DNA of 64,000 nt from Paenibacillus sp. H1-7 (lineage in GTDB: Bacteria; Bacillota; Bacilli; Paenibacillales; NBRC-103111): the NCBI RefSeq assembly GCF_022354825.1, contig NZ_CP031168.1:4837501-4901500 (forward strand), read 5' to 3'. This document shows positions 26,602-34,890 of the stretch, piece by piece. The notes under the pieces were generated by a model. The model worked only from the letters and a program-made list of their open reading frames with translations. It did not search any database and was not told where the DNA came from. The position numbers and the translations under genes were made by a program. How positions within the stretch are numbered: position 1 is the first letter of the stretch; each line of letters starts with the position of its first letter.

Positions 26602-27737
26602 CGATGACGGTACGACAGAAAATATTCGTCTCCATGGGACTGCTCGTTCTTATGATCGGTGGATCTCATATCGTAAATAATCAGGTTTACATGGAGTCTT
26701 TGTTTGATCAATTTAGTCAGGAAGAAATCGATACATCTTATTTGAATGCACTACCCGGGGAACAAATCGAGATCTTGAAGACATACGTTATAGGTAGGAT
26801 GAAGCGTTTTTGGCTCGGAAATTGGGTGTTTTTCGTAACAATCGGGCTGTTCTTCAGTTTATGGATTTCGGGGGTCCTGACGCTTCCGCTAAGAAAGCTT
26901 ATAACCGCTATCGAACGTGTTGCACGAGGCGATCTGGATGTGAACGTTCCCGTACAATCAAAAGACGAGTACGGCAAAGTAATCCAGACATTCAATGATA
27001 TGACGCTCCGCCTCCGGGAAGCAGAGGACGGCCGTAGGCGGTTGGTAGCTGATGTCGCTCATGAGCTTCGAACTCCGCTTTCTATCATGCAGCTAAAATT
27101 AGAAAATGCTCAACAGCTCGGCCAATACGTCCCTGCTGAAATGCTGCTTAGACTTCATGACGAAGTGATACGGTTAGGCTTGCTTGTGGAAGATCTTCAT
27201 GTCTTGTCTTTGGCTGAAGCGGGGCGGTTAGTATTGGATTGCAAACCTATAGATCTGGCCGCTAGACTTGAACAAATCGTGGATGATGTGAAAATGGAGG
27301 CGGAGGAGAACGGACTGGAAGTACAACTCTCTTCGAACACGATGCCTGTGGTGGTGATTGCCGACGCGAGAAGGATCACGCAGGTGTTCATCAATTTGTT
27401 AACCAATGCAATTCGCTACACGTCGGAAGGCGGAAAGATTTCGGTTGTAATTGAAGACAAGGTCATGGATCGGGATTCAGTCTATGCATGTGTCTCTGTG
27501 ATAGACACTGGCATCGGTATTCCAGCCGAAGAGCTGGCCCACCTGTTTGATCGTTTTTATCGTGTGGAAAAGGCCCGTTCGCGGCATACAGGCGGAACCG
27601 GGCTCGGATTATCAATCGCCCACCATTTTGTCAAATTCCACGGAGGGTTCATTCGCGTTGTGAGTAACCCTGGTGAAGGTACGACATTTACCGTCTATTT
27701 GCCTTTGGGTAATGATATTTTAAACAAGATTGGATAA
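26598..27737 (+). CDS. Membrane-bound sensor histidine kinase
   Basis: 379 residues. Two transmembrane helices (about 8-27 and 75-97) flank a short extracellular loop of about 45 residues, too small for a folded ligand-binding domain, as in intramembrane-sensing envelope-stress kinases. HAMP follows (about 98-145), then the HisKA phospho-acceptor His155 in VADVAHELRTPLS and the HATPase domain with NLLTNAIRYTS, DTGIGI and GGTGLGLSI. It overlaps the response regulator gene by 4 nt. Signals and targets are unknown. Confidence 0.92.
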   Translation: MTMTVRQKIFVSMGLLVLMIGGSHIVNNQVYMESLFDQFSQEEIDTSYLNALPGEQIEILKTYVIGRMKRFWLGNWVFFVTIGLFFSLWISGVLTLPLRKLITAIERVARGDLDVNVPVQSKDEYGKVIQTFNDMTLRLREAEDGRRRLVADVAHELRTPLSIMQLKLENAQQLGQYVPAEMLLRLHDEVIRLGLLVEDLHVLSLAEAGRLVLDCKPIDLAARLEQIVDDVKMEAEENGLEVQLSSNTMPVVVIADARRITQVFINLLTNAIRYTSEGGKISVVIEDKVMDRDSVYACVSVIDTGIGIPAEELAHLFDRFYRVEKARSRHTGGTGLGLSIAHHFVKFHGGFIRVVSNPGEGTTFTVYLPLGNDILNKIG

Positions 27738-27796
27738 GCTAGAGAGAACATTAGGGATTCGGCCTCTACTCTTTCCACCAGGATCCAGTGTGTTTG

Positions 27797-27925
27797 TCAA
27801 ATTTCAACCCAGAGACTATTTTCCATAAAGTTCAGGACTCTGGGGATTCCAAGTAAACCTCGGGTATTATAGGCAATCTGCTCGTCCTGCTCGCCCCACT
27901 CTCCCCTAGGAATAGGGACAAAAAC
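27797..27925 (-). pseudogene. Possible C-terminal remnant of an unidentified gene
   Basis: A start-less open frame ending at TGA 27797 reads like a protein tail (PIPRGEWGEQDEQIAYNT, then RGLLGIPRVLNFMENSLWVEI). It lies in an 805-bp spacer with other decayed genes. It could be chance; the family is not recognised. Confidence 0.25.
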
Positions 27926-27932
27926 AATAAAT

Positions 27933-27978
27933 AAAGCCCAAGTGGGCTTTTCAGGCTGTCGAGAGAGTCTCGACAGCC
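27933..27978 (+). terminator. Double hairpin after the two-component operon
   Basis: AAAGCCCA/TGGGCTTT (27933-27950, then TT) and directly after it GGCTGTCGAGA/TCTCGACAGCC (27954-27978, then ATTCTTT). Either could end the kinase transcript, although they lie about 200 bp downstream of it. Confidence 0.65.
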
Positions 27979-27989
27979 ATTCTTTATAT

Positions 27990-28123
27990 TTACCACGTCA
28001 CCGCGTTAATGTTGTATAAAATTAAGATATAACCGATCACGTTGGCGTCCAAAATAAACCTTAATAGAACATGCTGAGCCCCGTATGAGCCGAAATATCC
28101 GCTATGGCGTACGTCTTTTCCAT
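27990..28123 (-). pseudogene. Truncated MerR regulator joined to a foreign C-terminal fragment
   Basis: GGAGGACAGAC precedes ATG 28123, which starts MEKTYAIADISAHTGLS, the beginning of a MerR winged helix, but the frame ends at TAA 28061 after 20 codons. In another frame the sequence continues as a hydrophobic tail (HVLLRFILDANVIGYILILY, then NINAVTW) ending at TAA 27990. The simplest reading is a deletion that fused the first 17 or so codons of a MerR gene to the end of a membrane-protein gene. The MerR-type promoter upstream (28176-28206) is still perfect. Confidence 0.65.
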
Positions 28124-28175
28124 GTCTGTCCTCCTTTTCTCAAGCCGCATCTGTGAATTCGGACCTGCTGCGAGT

Positions 28176-28206
28176 ATAGTACAACCTGAACCATGGTTCA
28201 GGTCAA
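28176..28206 (-). promoter_or_regulatory. MerR-type promoter with a perfect 20-bp palindromic operator
   Basis: Minus strand: -35 TTGACC (28201-28206), a 19-bp spacer, -10 TACTAT (28176-28181). The over-long spacer holds the perfect palindrome ACCTGAACCATGGTTCAGGT (28184-28203). A 19-bp spacer with central dyad symmetry is the signature of promoters untwisted by MerR-family activators. The downstream gene is the truncated MerR at 28061-28123. Confidence 0.8.
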
Positions 28207-28456
28207 GCAGGCAAATTTTGAGTTCATTATAGATTACCCCGTTTGCGATGAATTAGGATCGCGCCTCTTGCTCAGACAATCCCTACGCTTGTGAAATGAC
28301 ATGCCTTTTTTCCATAAAGCCGCAACTCCTCTCTCAAGTGGTCTAACTAGCAAAATCCCCAGAAACGAATCTGTTTTCTCATTTTTACTTGATTACGTCT
28401 TAGAGCAGGCAAAAGCGGATTTTCTCAAAGTCCAATACAATACTGTGTTTTGGATA

Positions 28457-28522
28457 TTGCTATATTTTTCATCATAGTGTATGATACACAGTATAAAATA
28501 TATAGTGTATGACGCACAGTAT
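28457..28522 (+). promoter_or_regulatory. PadR promoter with two direct-repeat operators
   Basis: -35 TTGCTA (28457-28462), 17-bp spacer, -10 TATGAT (28480-28485). A 21-bp element (28474-28494) overlapping the -10 is repeated at 28502-28522 with 19 of 21 bases the same; the copies are 28 bp apart. The first has the dyad TGTATGATACA. The position suggests autorepression by PadR. Confidence 0.65.
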
Positions 28523-28542
28523 GATGCACAAGAGGTGGAGTA

Positions 28543-28890
28543 ATGAGCAGTTTACTGAGTTCACTGACGACGGAGTTGCGTAGAGGTACGTTGACATTAG
28601 CTGTATTAAGCCAGCTGCGAACGCCCAAATATGGATATTCGCTTGTTCAAATTTTGGAAGCGCGGGGGATCACGATTGACCAGAGTACATTGTATCCCCT
28701 GCTCCGCCGTCTGGAAAAGCAGGAGCTGGTGACAAGCAGCTGGGATACGTCGGAAAACAGGCCGCGGCGATATTATGAGTTGAGCGCATTCGGGACGGAG
28801 ATTTATGAGCAGCTTTTGAAAGAATGGGAAGAAACAACCCGTGAACTGAACATTTTATTAAAAGGAGATGGTACCTATGAATCTGATTGA
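28543..28890 (+). CDS. PadR family transcriptional regulator
   Basis: 115 residues. Winged-helix core: RRGTLTLAVLSQLRTPKYGYSLVQIL, STLYPLLRRLEKQELVTSSW and the wing RPRRYYELS. A GAGGTGGAG site precedes the ATG. Its 3' end overlaps the start region of the HAAS membrane protein by 14 bp, a standard PadR-effector pair. It probably represses its own operon through the tandem operators upstream and responds to envelope stress or a small ligand. Confidence 0.9.
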   Translation: MSSLLSSLTTELRRGTLTLAVLSQLRTPKYGYSLVQILEARGITIDQSTLYPLLRRLEKQELVTSSWDTSENRPRRYYELSAFGTEIYEQLLKEWEETTRELNILLKGDGTYESD

Positions 28891-29899
28891 CTTGTATATT
28901 CAAGAAGTAACGCGAAGGCTTCCTGAAAAAAATCGTGCAGACATCGCGCTGGAGCTGCGCTCGACGATTGAAGACATGCTCCCGGATGAATATTCCGAAC
29001 AAGACGTCAATTCCGCGCTGCTGAAGCTCGGTGATCCGGCGATCCTGGCGAACGGTTACCTGGACCGTCCGATGCATTTAATCGGGCCGCGGTTTTATGA
29101 TTTGTACATTCAGCTGTTAAAAATGATTGTGCCAATAGCTGCAGCGATTTCTATCGTATCCGTCATTGCGGAGAGTGTGATTGCCTACAAGGGAAGCGAA
29201 GCGGTGCTAAACATCATTCTGGACACGATTGGACATGGAATATGGTCGGTTTTGAGCGGAGCGATTCAAGTGTTTTTCTGGGTAACGATTGTATTTGCTA
29301 TCCTGGAACGCACCTCGAATTCAAAATCCTTTGATTCCAGCTCCTACTTCAAGCCATGGAAGCCAGATAATTTACGCAAAATCCCTTTTATCCCCAAAGA
29401 AAGGGCGATCTCCAAAGGAGAAGTGTTCGGCAGCTTATTATGGACCACTATCTGGGCATCGGTTTATTTTAACGCGGCTCATCTGGTGGGGGTTTATGAG
29501 AAAGGGTCGAAAGGCCTTGTGTTCGTCACGCCTACTTTCAACCAGGAGGTGCTGCTCTCCTACTGGCCGCTGGTCGTCTTCGTTATCGCATTGGAAGCCG
29601 CAACGACGATTTATAAATGGACTACTGCGCAATGGACCAGAAAAGTAGCCTTGCTGAATGCCGCATTCCATCTCGTCTCTTCCATCATTTTCATTATCCT
29701 TATTAGTGATCCACTGCTGTTAAATACCGACTTTGTATCGTACATGACGGATTTATTTGCAATGACCGACGCATCCAAAAAGGGAATCTACGCTATGGCC
29801 GTCTTTATATTCGTTCTATTCGCTGTGATTGATGCCTATCAAGGCTTTCGCAAGGCAAATGGCTTCGGAAAGCAGCGCGTCCCTGCGTCAAAACTATAA
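28877..29899 (+). CDS. HAAS-domain membrane protein, partner of the PadR regulator
   Basis: 340 residues from ATG 28877, 9 nt behind AAGGAG (the in-frame ATG at 28868 abuts that site). Residues 1-70 form the HAAS/DUF1700-type helical domain (LIDLYIQEVTRRLPEKNRAD, then a GDPAILANGYLDRP motif) found next to PadR regulators. At least six hydrophobic segments follow. There are no enzymatic motifs. Such pairs are thought to act in envelope homeostasis. It ends at a strong terminator. Confidence 0.8.
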   Translation: MNLIDLYIQEVTRRLPEKNRADIALELRSTIEDMLPDEYSEQDVNSALLKLGDPAILANGYLDRPMHLIGPRFYDLYIQLLKMIVPIAAAISIVSVIAESVIAYKGSEAVLNIILDTIGHGIWSVLSGAIQVFFWVTIVFAILERTSNSKSFDSSSYFKPWKPDNLRKIPFIPKERAISKGEVFGSLLWTTIWASVYFNAAHLVGVYEKGSKGLVFVTPTFNQEVLLSYWPLVVFVIALEAATTIYKWTTAQWTRKVALLNAAFHLVSSIIFIILISDPLLLNTDFVSYMTDLFAMTDASKKGIYAMAVFIFVLFAVIDAYQGFRKANGFGKQRVPASKL

Positions 29900-29914
29900 C
29901 CCTATATGCAATTG

Positions 29915-29963
29915 AAAAAGGATAGCTTAATCCAAGAATTCTTGGACTTGCTATCCTTTTTTT
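29915..29963 (+). terminator. Terminator of the PadR-HAAS operon
   Basis: AAAAAGGATAGC and GCTATCCTTTTTTT pair, with an inner hairpin (TCCAAGAATTCTTGGA) and a T7 tail. Confidence 0.9.
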
Positions 29964-29984
29964 GCACTTCCGCTTTCGCATCAT

Positions 29985-30965
29985 CTATATATTTCCCAAC
30001 AAAGCGGGCAACTTGTTTTGATTTTCAGCAAGCCAACGCATTTCCTTTGCGAAGCGAACGGGAGGTACACTATGTTGAACCATGTTGGCATGTATCCACC
30101 ATGTGCTTTCCATATACCACAACAACCTTAATGAAATTGTTAAGTAACCCTTTACCACGGTGCGTTCTTCGCTGTACCCTTCAATAAATGCTGAGGCAAG
30201 GGAGACATCTAAATTATCATCTAACGCACATGAAATAATAGCACGAGCAACATCAAGCTGCGGATAGTCATATCTTAGCCGATCAAAATCAAGAATTGCA
30301 GTTAATCGATTCTCATGAAATAGAAGATTATCGACCCAAAGGTCACGATGAGCCCAGCCTAATTGAAGTAATTCGAGTATTTCTATATTTATTTCTTCCG
30401 TTGCTCTGTGTTGAGTTTCTATATCATCGAGCAACTGGGTTTTACCAGCTTCCTTCGCCTGTTTCCAAACGGAGTTCCAGTGTGCTAAACGCTCCTCACG
30501 ACTAGGAGGAATAAATTGTGGGCTTTTTTTAATACTAATGGTTCCATCATTTAATAATCGATGCATTTTTCCTGTTGCTCGACCTAAATCGTATATTTGA
30601 TGCACATTGGTTTTACCTGGTGGAATTAGGTTGCCCTGGCAATATTCCATCACCATAAAGCGTTCTCCGTTATCAGTTTCAAGCAAAATCCTTTCATTAT
30701 GAGATAGCAGCTTGGGACACGCAAGACCCTGGGCAAATAATCTAATCTGTTGAGAGAATGCAAACAATAGCGCCTCTGGATTATTCAATCTTCTTTTATT
30801 GTATTGTTTAAGTACAAATTGCCCTGAATCCGTTGTAACTATCCATTTTAAGTTTAACCACCCTCGTTTTATTGGAGTAGCTTCAAGTACGTTTACATTG
30901 AAGAGGCGATGGAATGTTTTTAGTAGATCATCTCGGATCATTTCTTCTGAGATCATTGTCTCCAA
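29985..30965 (-). CDS. APH-fold phosphotransferase (CotS/homoserine kinase-like family)
   Basis: 326 residues with the aminoglycoside phosphotransferase fold. The catalytic loop WAHRDLWVDNLLF supplies Asp and Asn, and the metal motif is ILDFDRL. The N-lobe Lys lies in FVLKQYNK. The general plan is that of CotS-type spore-coat kinases and related small-molecule kinases, not of a defined aminoglycoside enzyme. TTG 30965 is 8 nt behind AGGAG and is the best start; ATG 30956 is an alternative. Single gene, substrate unknown. Confidence 0.8.
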   Translation of the reverse strand: METMISEEMIRDDLLKTFHRLFNVNVLEATPIKRGWLNLKWIVTTDSGQFVLKQYNKRRLNNPEALLFAFSQQIRLFAQGLACPKLLSHNERILLETDNGERFMVMEYCQGNLIPPGKTNVHQIYDLGRATGKMHRLLNDGTISIKKSPQFIPPSREERLAHWNSVWKQAKEAGKTQLLDDIETQHRATEEINIEILELLQLGWAHRDLWVDNLLFHENRLTAILDFDRLRYDYPQLDVARAIISCALDDNLDVSLASAFIEGYSEERTVVKGYLTISLRLLWYMESTWWIHANMVQHSVPPVRFAKEMRWLAENQNKLPALLGNI

Positions 30966-31135
30966 TTGACCAACTCCTAAATTTACGTGTATAAGTTATA
31001 TTCCTCGCAGGGCCCTTTGTAACCTCTCTTCTTAGTAATAATGAATGCTTTTCGTAAAAACTCCGCGAATTGATATAGTCACCTACCGCCACCCCTACTT
31101 ACGCTCTTGACAGTGCGGTCTTGAAGGCATAAGAA

Positions 31136-31160
31136 AACCGCCTTTCCAGTGGAGGCGGTT
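31136..31160. terminator. Hairpin in the spacer beyond the TOMM operon
   Basis: AACCGCCT and AGGCGGTT pair with a 9-nt loop (31136-31160). The minus-strand side continues TTCTT, so it could end minus-strand transcription about 170 bp after the SagB gene. Confidence 0.5.
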
Positions 31161-31183
31161 CGTTCATTTTCTTTGAAAGTCCT

Positions 31184-31282
31184 TTGATAGAAAGAGCAAA
31201 ATCCGACGGAATCTTCGGTCTCGTCATTACGGAAGACCAAGCCGACCAAGGCTACAGTATCGAGGCACAAATCGGATACTGA
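31184..31282 (+). pseudogene. C-terminal remnant of an unidentified gene
   Basis: A 32-codon open tail without a plausible start ends at TGA 31282 and looks protein-like (SDGIFGLVITEDQADQGYSI, then EAQIGY). It lies between the APH kinase and the TOMM cluster. The family is not recognised; chance is possible. Confidence 0.25.
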
Positions 31283-31329
31283 TAATAATAACTTTTCCCG
31301 TACCGCATCTCGGCAAAATCAAGTATCAA

Positions 31330-32883
31330 CTAGCTATGCAGCCCTCCCTCCAGCCGGGGACGGTGATGGCAGTGACCGATCGGGATTTGGACGAGGCTGG
31401 TTCGTCCTTGCATGGACATCCTATAGAGCTCATCGCACAATCCGGCCTGAAAGCCAAGAAGCGGACGCCCGCCCATGCCGAGTGCGGTTGCCGCCAGCAG
31501 CAAGCGCTGCAGGAGCATGCCGGCCTCCATCTGCTGGATGCGGTATCCTCTATACCCCAATTGGGGAATCAGATGTTCGTTGTCGCCGGCGATGTGCAGA
31601 CAGATAGGTACTTGAAACAAATTGACGTTGTGCAATGTCATCCCCTTCTGCAGCCGGAGCCGATGATCACCGGCAAGCACGCGCCGGAGCGCGTGAGCAG
31701 CTGCATCATAGCGATAAGCGCCGTCCGGTATGCCTTCGACGTTATAGAAACATCCGTATAATGCGACACGAGTCGGAAGTGACTCGGCCACGCCGTCCAA
31801 ATCGTTGCGATAAGCGAAGGAGACTACAGCTTCCTGCAATAGAGCGGCAAGCTGGTGCGCTGTTACACGGCCCAAGACAAATTCGCTTTCAGGCGAATGC
31901 CGTGCTCGGCTGGCTGCCGCTAGATCGAAGCTGAGCCGCTTCACTGATGGTAAATAGACAGTCTGAAGTCCGCTTTCCGCTCGATTGACGGGCTCGAACC
32001 GGCGAAACGTCGACAGCGAATCGATCGCAGTGGCTTCGTTCATCTGAGTCAACTGCAGAATCTGCTTAACCGACCTCGAACGCACATAATAATCATGCTG
32101 AACAGCCGGAAGCTCGCGGCAGAGCTCATCCGCTGTGACTTGCATCCGGTTACCGCCGGCATCTTCTATCCAAGCGATGTCGCGCTGCACCGAAAGAGGT
32201 ACGACCGCAAATATGTTCTCCTCTGAACCGGATAGCCCGAGCAGATGGCCCACGGGTCGGTCCAGAAACCTGAAATGCACTCTAGATGCATAACCGAACC
32301 GTTTCGCAGCTTCCTGCATTTGCCCTAGCAGCACGCCTGAATCGAGCCCTTGCAGACGATAGGCAAAGGTGCTGTATTTGAAAGCATTTTTCCAAACCAT
32401 CGTCGATACAAAAATAGCGCCGAAGCATGAAGATAGGTCACAGCGGTTGCCAAGAGCCCGGGTCAAGTACGAATCGAAACCGCCTTTGCGCAGCAGCACC
32501 AGGCGGTGATGCGCTGCATCGTAATGGTAAAGTCCGGGAACGCCGACTTCCGTGCGGAGATATACGTACAATTCGTTTGGGTACAACCCTCCTCCGGAAG
32601 GGACGAATCTGCGGTACGTCCGCATCGGAGACGCAAGAGAATAGCTTACTTGCGTCAGCCCATATACGTACCATAGATAATGGCCGATGTCTTTAAGGCT
32701 CGGTTCGACAGGCGTTACCCGTGCTTCTAGTGTCATCGGGATATCCGAGGACAGCGGAAGAGTCGGCAGGCCGCGATACAGCTTATACGCAAGCGGTGCA
32801 TCATCCCAATCGACCTCCCAGCCGGGCAGCCCACTCACGTCGCCGTCGGCATGAAGCTGGCGAACAAACGCTTCCAGGCTCAT
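31330..32883 (-). CDS. SagB/ThcOx-type dehydrogenase of the thiazole-peptide cluster
   Basis: 517 residues with two nitroreductase-like halves (about 60-250 and 310-515). FMN-site features include RRFVPSGGGLYPNELYVY in the first half and GMLLQRLLLAATALGMGGRP in the second. In TOMM pathways this enzyme oxidises azolines to aromatic thiazoles or oxazoles. ATG 32883 is 7 nt behind GGGGG; ATG 32904 with a GAGG is an alternative. It is the last gene of the cluster, 63 bp after the YcaO gene. Its presence implies that the mature product contains thiazoles, not only thiazolines. Confidence 0.9.
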   Translation of the reverse strand: MSLEAFVRQLHADGDVSGLPGWEVDWDDAPLAYKLYRGLPTLPLSSDIPMTLEARVTPVEPSLKDIGHYLWYVYGLTQVSYSLASPMRTYRRFVPSGGGLYPNELYVYLRTEVGVPGLYHYDAAHHRLVLLRKGGFDSYLTRALGNRCDLSSCFGAIFVSTMVWKNAFKYSTFAYRLQGLDSGVLLGQMQEAAKRFGYASRVHFRFLDRPVGHLLGLSGSEENIFAVVPLSVQRDIAWIEDAGGNRMQVTADELCRELPAVQHDYYVRSRSVKQILQLTQMNEATAIDSLSTFRRFEPVNRAESGLQTVYLPSVKRLSFDLAAASRARHSPESEFVLGRVTAHQLAALLQEAVVSFAYRNDLDGVAESLPTRVALYGCFYNVEGIPDGAYRYDAAAHALRRVLAGDHRLRLQKGMTLHNVNLFQVPICLHIAGDNEHLIPQLGYRGYRIQQMEAGMLLQRLLLAATALGMGGRPLLGFQAGLCDELYRMSMQGRTSLVQIPIGHCHHRPRLEGGLHS

Positions 32884-32946
32884 TCTGCTTCCCCCAATCG
32901 CCATTTAATGATACCTCGGTTTGGCATAAGCCGACATCATCGGGGC

Positions 32947-34890
32947 TCAAGGGAACGGATGCGGATGAGCATTGAGCTCCTTCGGACGCAAAGGCCGATC
33001 CGTATACCCGAGCACTGCCGGCACTCGAAGCGCCCTTTCCAGTCCCGTTAACCTGGTAAAATGGTAACCGAACGTCATTGGCAGCATGCCGGGTATCAGC
33101 ACTTTCACACAATGTAACCCGTTACGCTTTAATTCCGGTGTCGATTGGTCAACTACGATCACATCCATGTGCAGCTGGAGAATTTTACCGATCATGGCTC
33201 TTAGGTCTTCGGTCAAATCCCAGTGCTTCGGAGCGGGCTCAAATTCTTGAGAGAACGAGCGCATCGGCCGGTTTTCCTCCAGCAAAAAGCGCAGCCGCGG
33301 CTCCGCCTCCGGCAGGCTGTACAGCATGGAATGGTCCTCCATGCTCCGAACCAGCGAAGGATTGTGAAGCATCCGCATATAATCCTCCCGGTTCGCCTCG
33401 AATTTCTGGTCTAGTGTAAGCATCATCCCCGACAGCTCATGAACCGCCCCTTTTGCTGCCCGTACCGGGTCCGGGTGCGCTCCGGCAGCACAAACAAGGT
33501 TCAAGCCATTAGTCTTTCTATTTTTTGCCACTGCCCAAATGCTGGGAATGCCATGCTCCATCGTCGCATTAAACAAGAGCACGTCAAAACCGGCAACGGC
33601 CCGCAGCCGCTCAATCATCAGCGTCAGGTCGCGGTCACCGGCGGAGTATGGGTCTATGCGGGGAAGCGGCAGCTGTGCATACCATGTCAGCAAGAACGAA
33701 TCGCGCTCCACGACCTCCAGTATCCCGTACATGATCGCTTCCTCCAAGCTTCCGCCCAGGGCGCAGCCATTGGATGTCTCGTACACAAAGCCTTGCCGGC
33801 AGGGAGAGCTGTAATACGCAAGCCACTGCGGAACCAAAATCGGGCGTTCTTGCGCAAAAGAGTATCCCCAGACCCAATCGGTCTCGGCATCAGGATCGAA
33901 CGGCCTAAAGGGAAATCCAGGAAGCTCATACTGCTCCTTCGAATACAGCCCAACCGTCACGGGATCGAGCGCTTCGTCCGCTAGTTGCCTGTAGCTGCCG
34001 TGAACAACTGGCTGCTTGCCGCGCGGTGCCGTGCCGCAATACCGCTCCAAGCCCTCCAGAATAGCCGACAGCTCGCTATCTGCATAGCTGTTCGTCCTGC
34101 CGGCCGTCACCTCATCCTGCTCTAACATCGGAAGATTCACAGTTGCATCGGCTAAGGGCGAAACCAAATCCAGCATTTTTCCGTTAATAAATCCCATCTT
34201 GTAATCGAGATAGTCACGGGCAAGAAAAGCTTTCAGCTCTTGGAGCGATCGGCTGCGGTAGATGTTGTCTCCGACTTTCGGGGACGGCTTTAGCGATATC
34301 CGGGCTGCATCCCGCGAATCTTCGGGCAGACTTCCGCATATGGGACACAACGGGTCCGGTAGGAAGAAATGGCTGGAGCAATTCAACGTCTTCAGGTTGA
34401 CCAGAACCACACGCTCTTCTGTACGGGAAGCGATACGCCGTAGCACGTTCCGCGATTCCTCCGCAAGCAGATGCGCCATATGCAGCAGCCCCGATCGTGA
34501 TGCCCATGAGTCAGAGGGGCTTCCCCCGGTCTCCGTCAACCGCTGCTGCAGCCCCCACATTTCCCTGCGGTCGCGTCCTGCTAAAAGCTGCCGGGTATCG
34601 GCGCACCTGGAGCATCCAGACTTGCCTGGCCTGACGAGCGGCCCAACAACGCCTTCACCGAAGATGACGAAACCGCGAAGCCATGGAATGCCAGCAGCCT
34701 GCAGCACCCCTTCCGCCTCACGGTGATCGGCTGGATGCCAAGCATCATTCAGTACCAGGGCAAATTCCGCATCTTCCGGCAGCTCTTCTCTGATATGGGT
34801 CAAACGAACGATACGGCACTCGGAGATAAGCTCCCCACACACCAGCTCCGCCAGCACTCCTTCTCCGACAACGGCTACGACCGCGCTCAT
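32947..34890 (-). CDS. Fused TOMM leader-binding (cyclodehydratase C) and YcaO (D) protein
   Basis: 647 residues. The N-terminal ~215 residues are the E1-like/leader-binding part with a probable zinc tetrathiolate from two CxxC pairs (Cys93/96 in CSRC, Cys182/185 in CPIC). The YcaO domain (about 220-647) has the ATP-site segments SAILEGLERYCG and GGSLEEAIMYGILEVVERDS. The C-terminus HPHPFP matches the proline-rich end needed for cyclodehydration in this family. It should bind the precursor leader and convert core Cys to thiazolines with ATP. It overlaps the preceding gene by 4 nt (ATGA), so the two are coupled. Confidence 0.9.
   Translation of the reverse strand: MSAVVAVVGEGVLAELVCGELISECRIVRLTHIREELPEDAEFALVLNDAWHPADHREAEGVLQAAGIPWLRGFVIFGEGVVGPLVRPGKSGCSRCADTRQLLAGRDRREMWGLQQRLTETGGSPSDSWASRSGLLHMAHLLAEESRNVLRRIASRTEERVVLVNLKTLNCSSHFFLPDPLCPICGSLPEDSRDAARISLKPSPKVGDNIYRSRSLQELKAFLARDYLDYKMGFINGKMLDLVSPLADATVNLPMLEQDEVTAGRTNSYADSELSAILEGLERYCGTAPRGKQPVVHGSYRQLADEALDPVTVGLYSKEQYELPGFPFRPFDPDAETDWVWGYSFAQERPILVPQWLAYYSSPCRQGFVYETSNGCALGGSLEEAIMYGILEVVERDSFLLTWYAQLPLPRIDPYSAGDRDLTLMIERLRAVAGFDVLLFNATMEHGIPSIWAVAKNRKTNGLNLVCAAGAHPDPVRAAKGAVHELSGMMLTLDQKFEANREDYMRMLHNPSLVRSMEDHSMLYSLPEAEPRLRFLLEENRPMRSFSQEFEPAPKHWDLTEDLRAMIGKILQLHMDVIVVDQSTPELKRNGLHCVKVLIPGMLPMTFGYHFTRLTGLERALRVPAVLGYTDRPLRPKELNAHPHPFP

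Noticed and set aside
28868..28876. ATG 28868 as start of the HAAS protein
   Set aside because: It abuts the AAGGAG site with no spacing; ATG 28877 is correctly placed.
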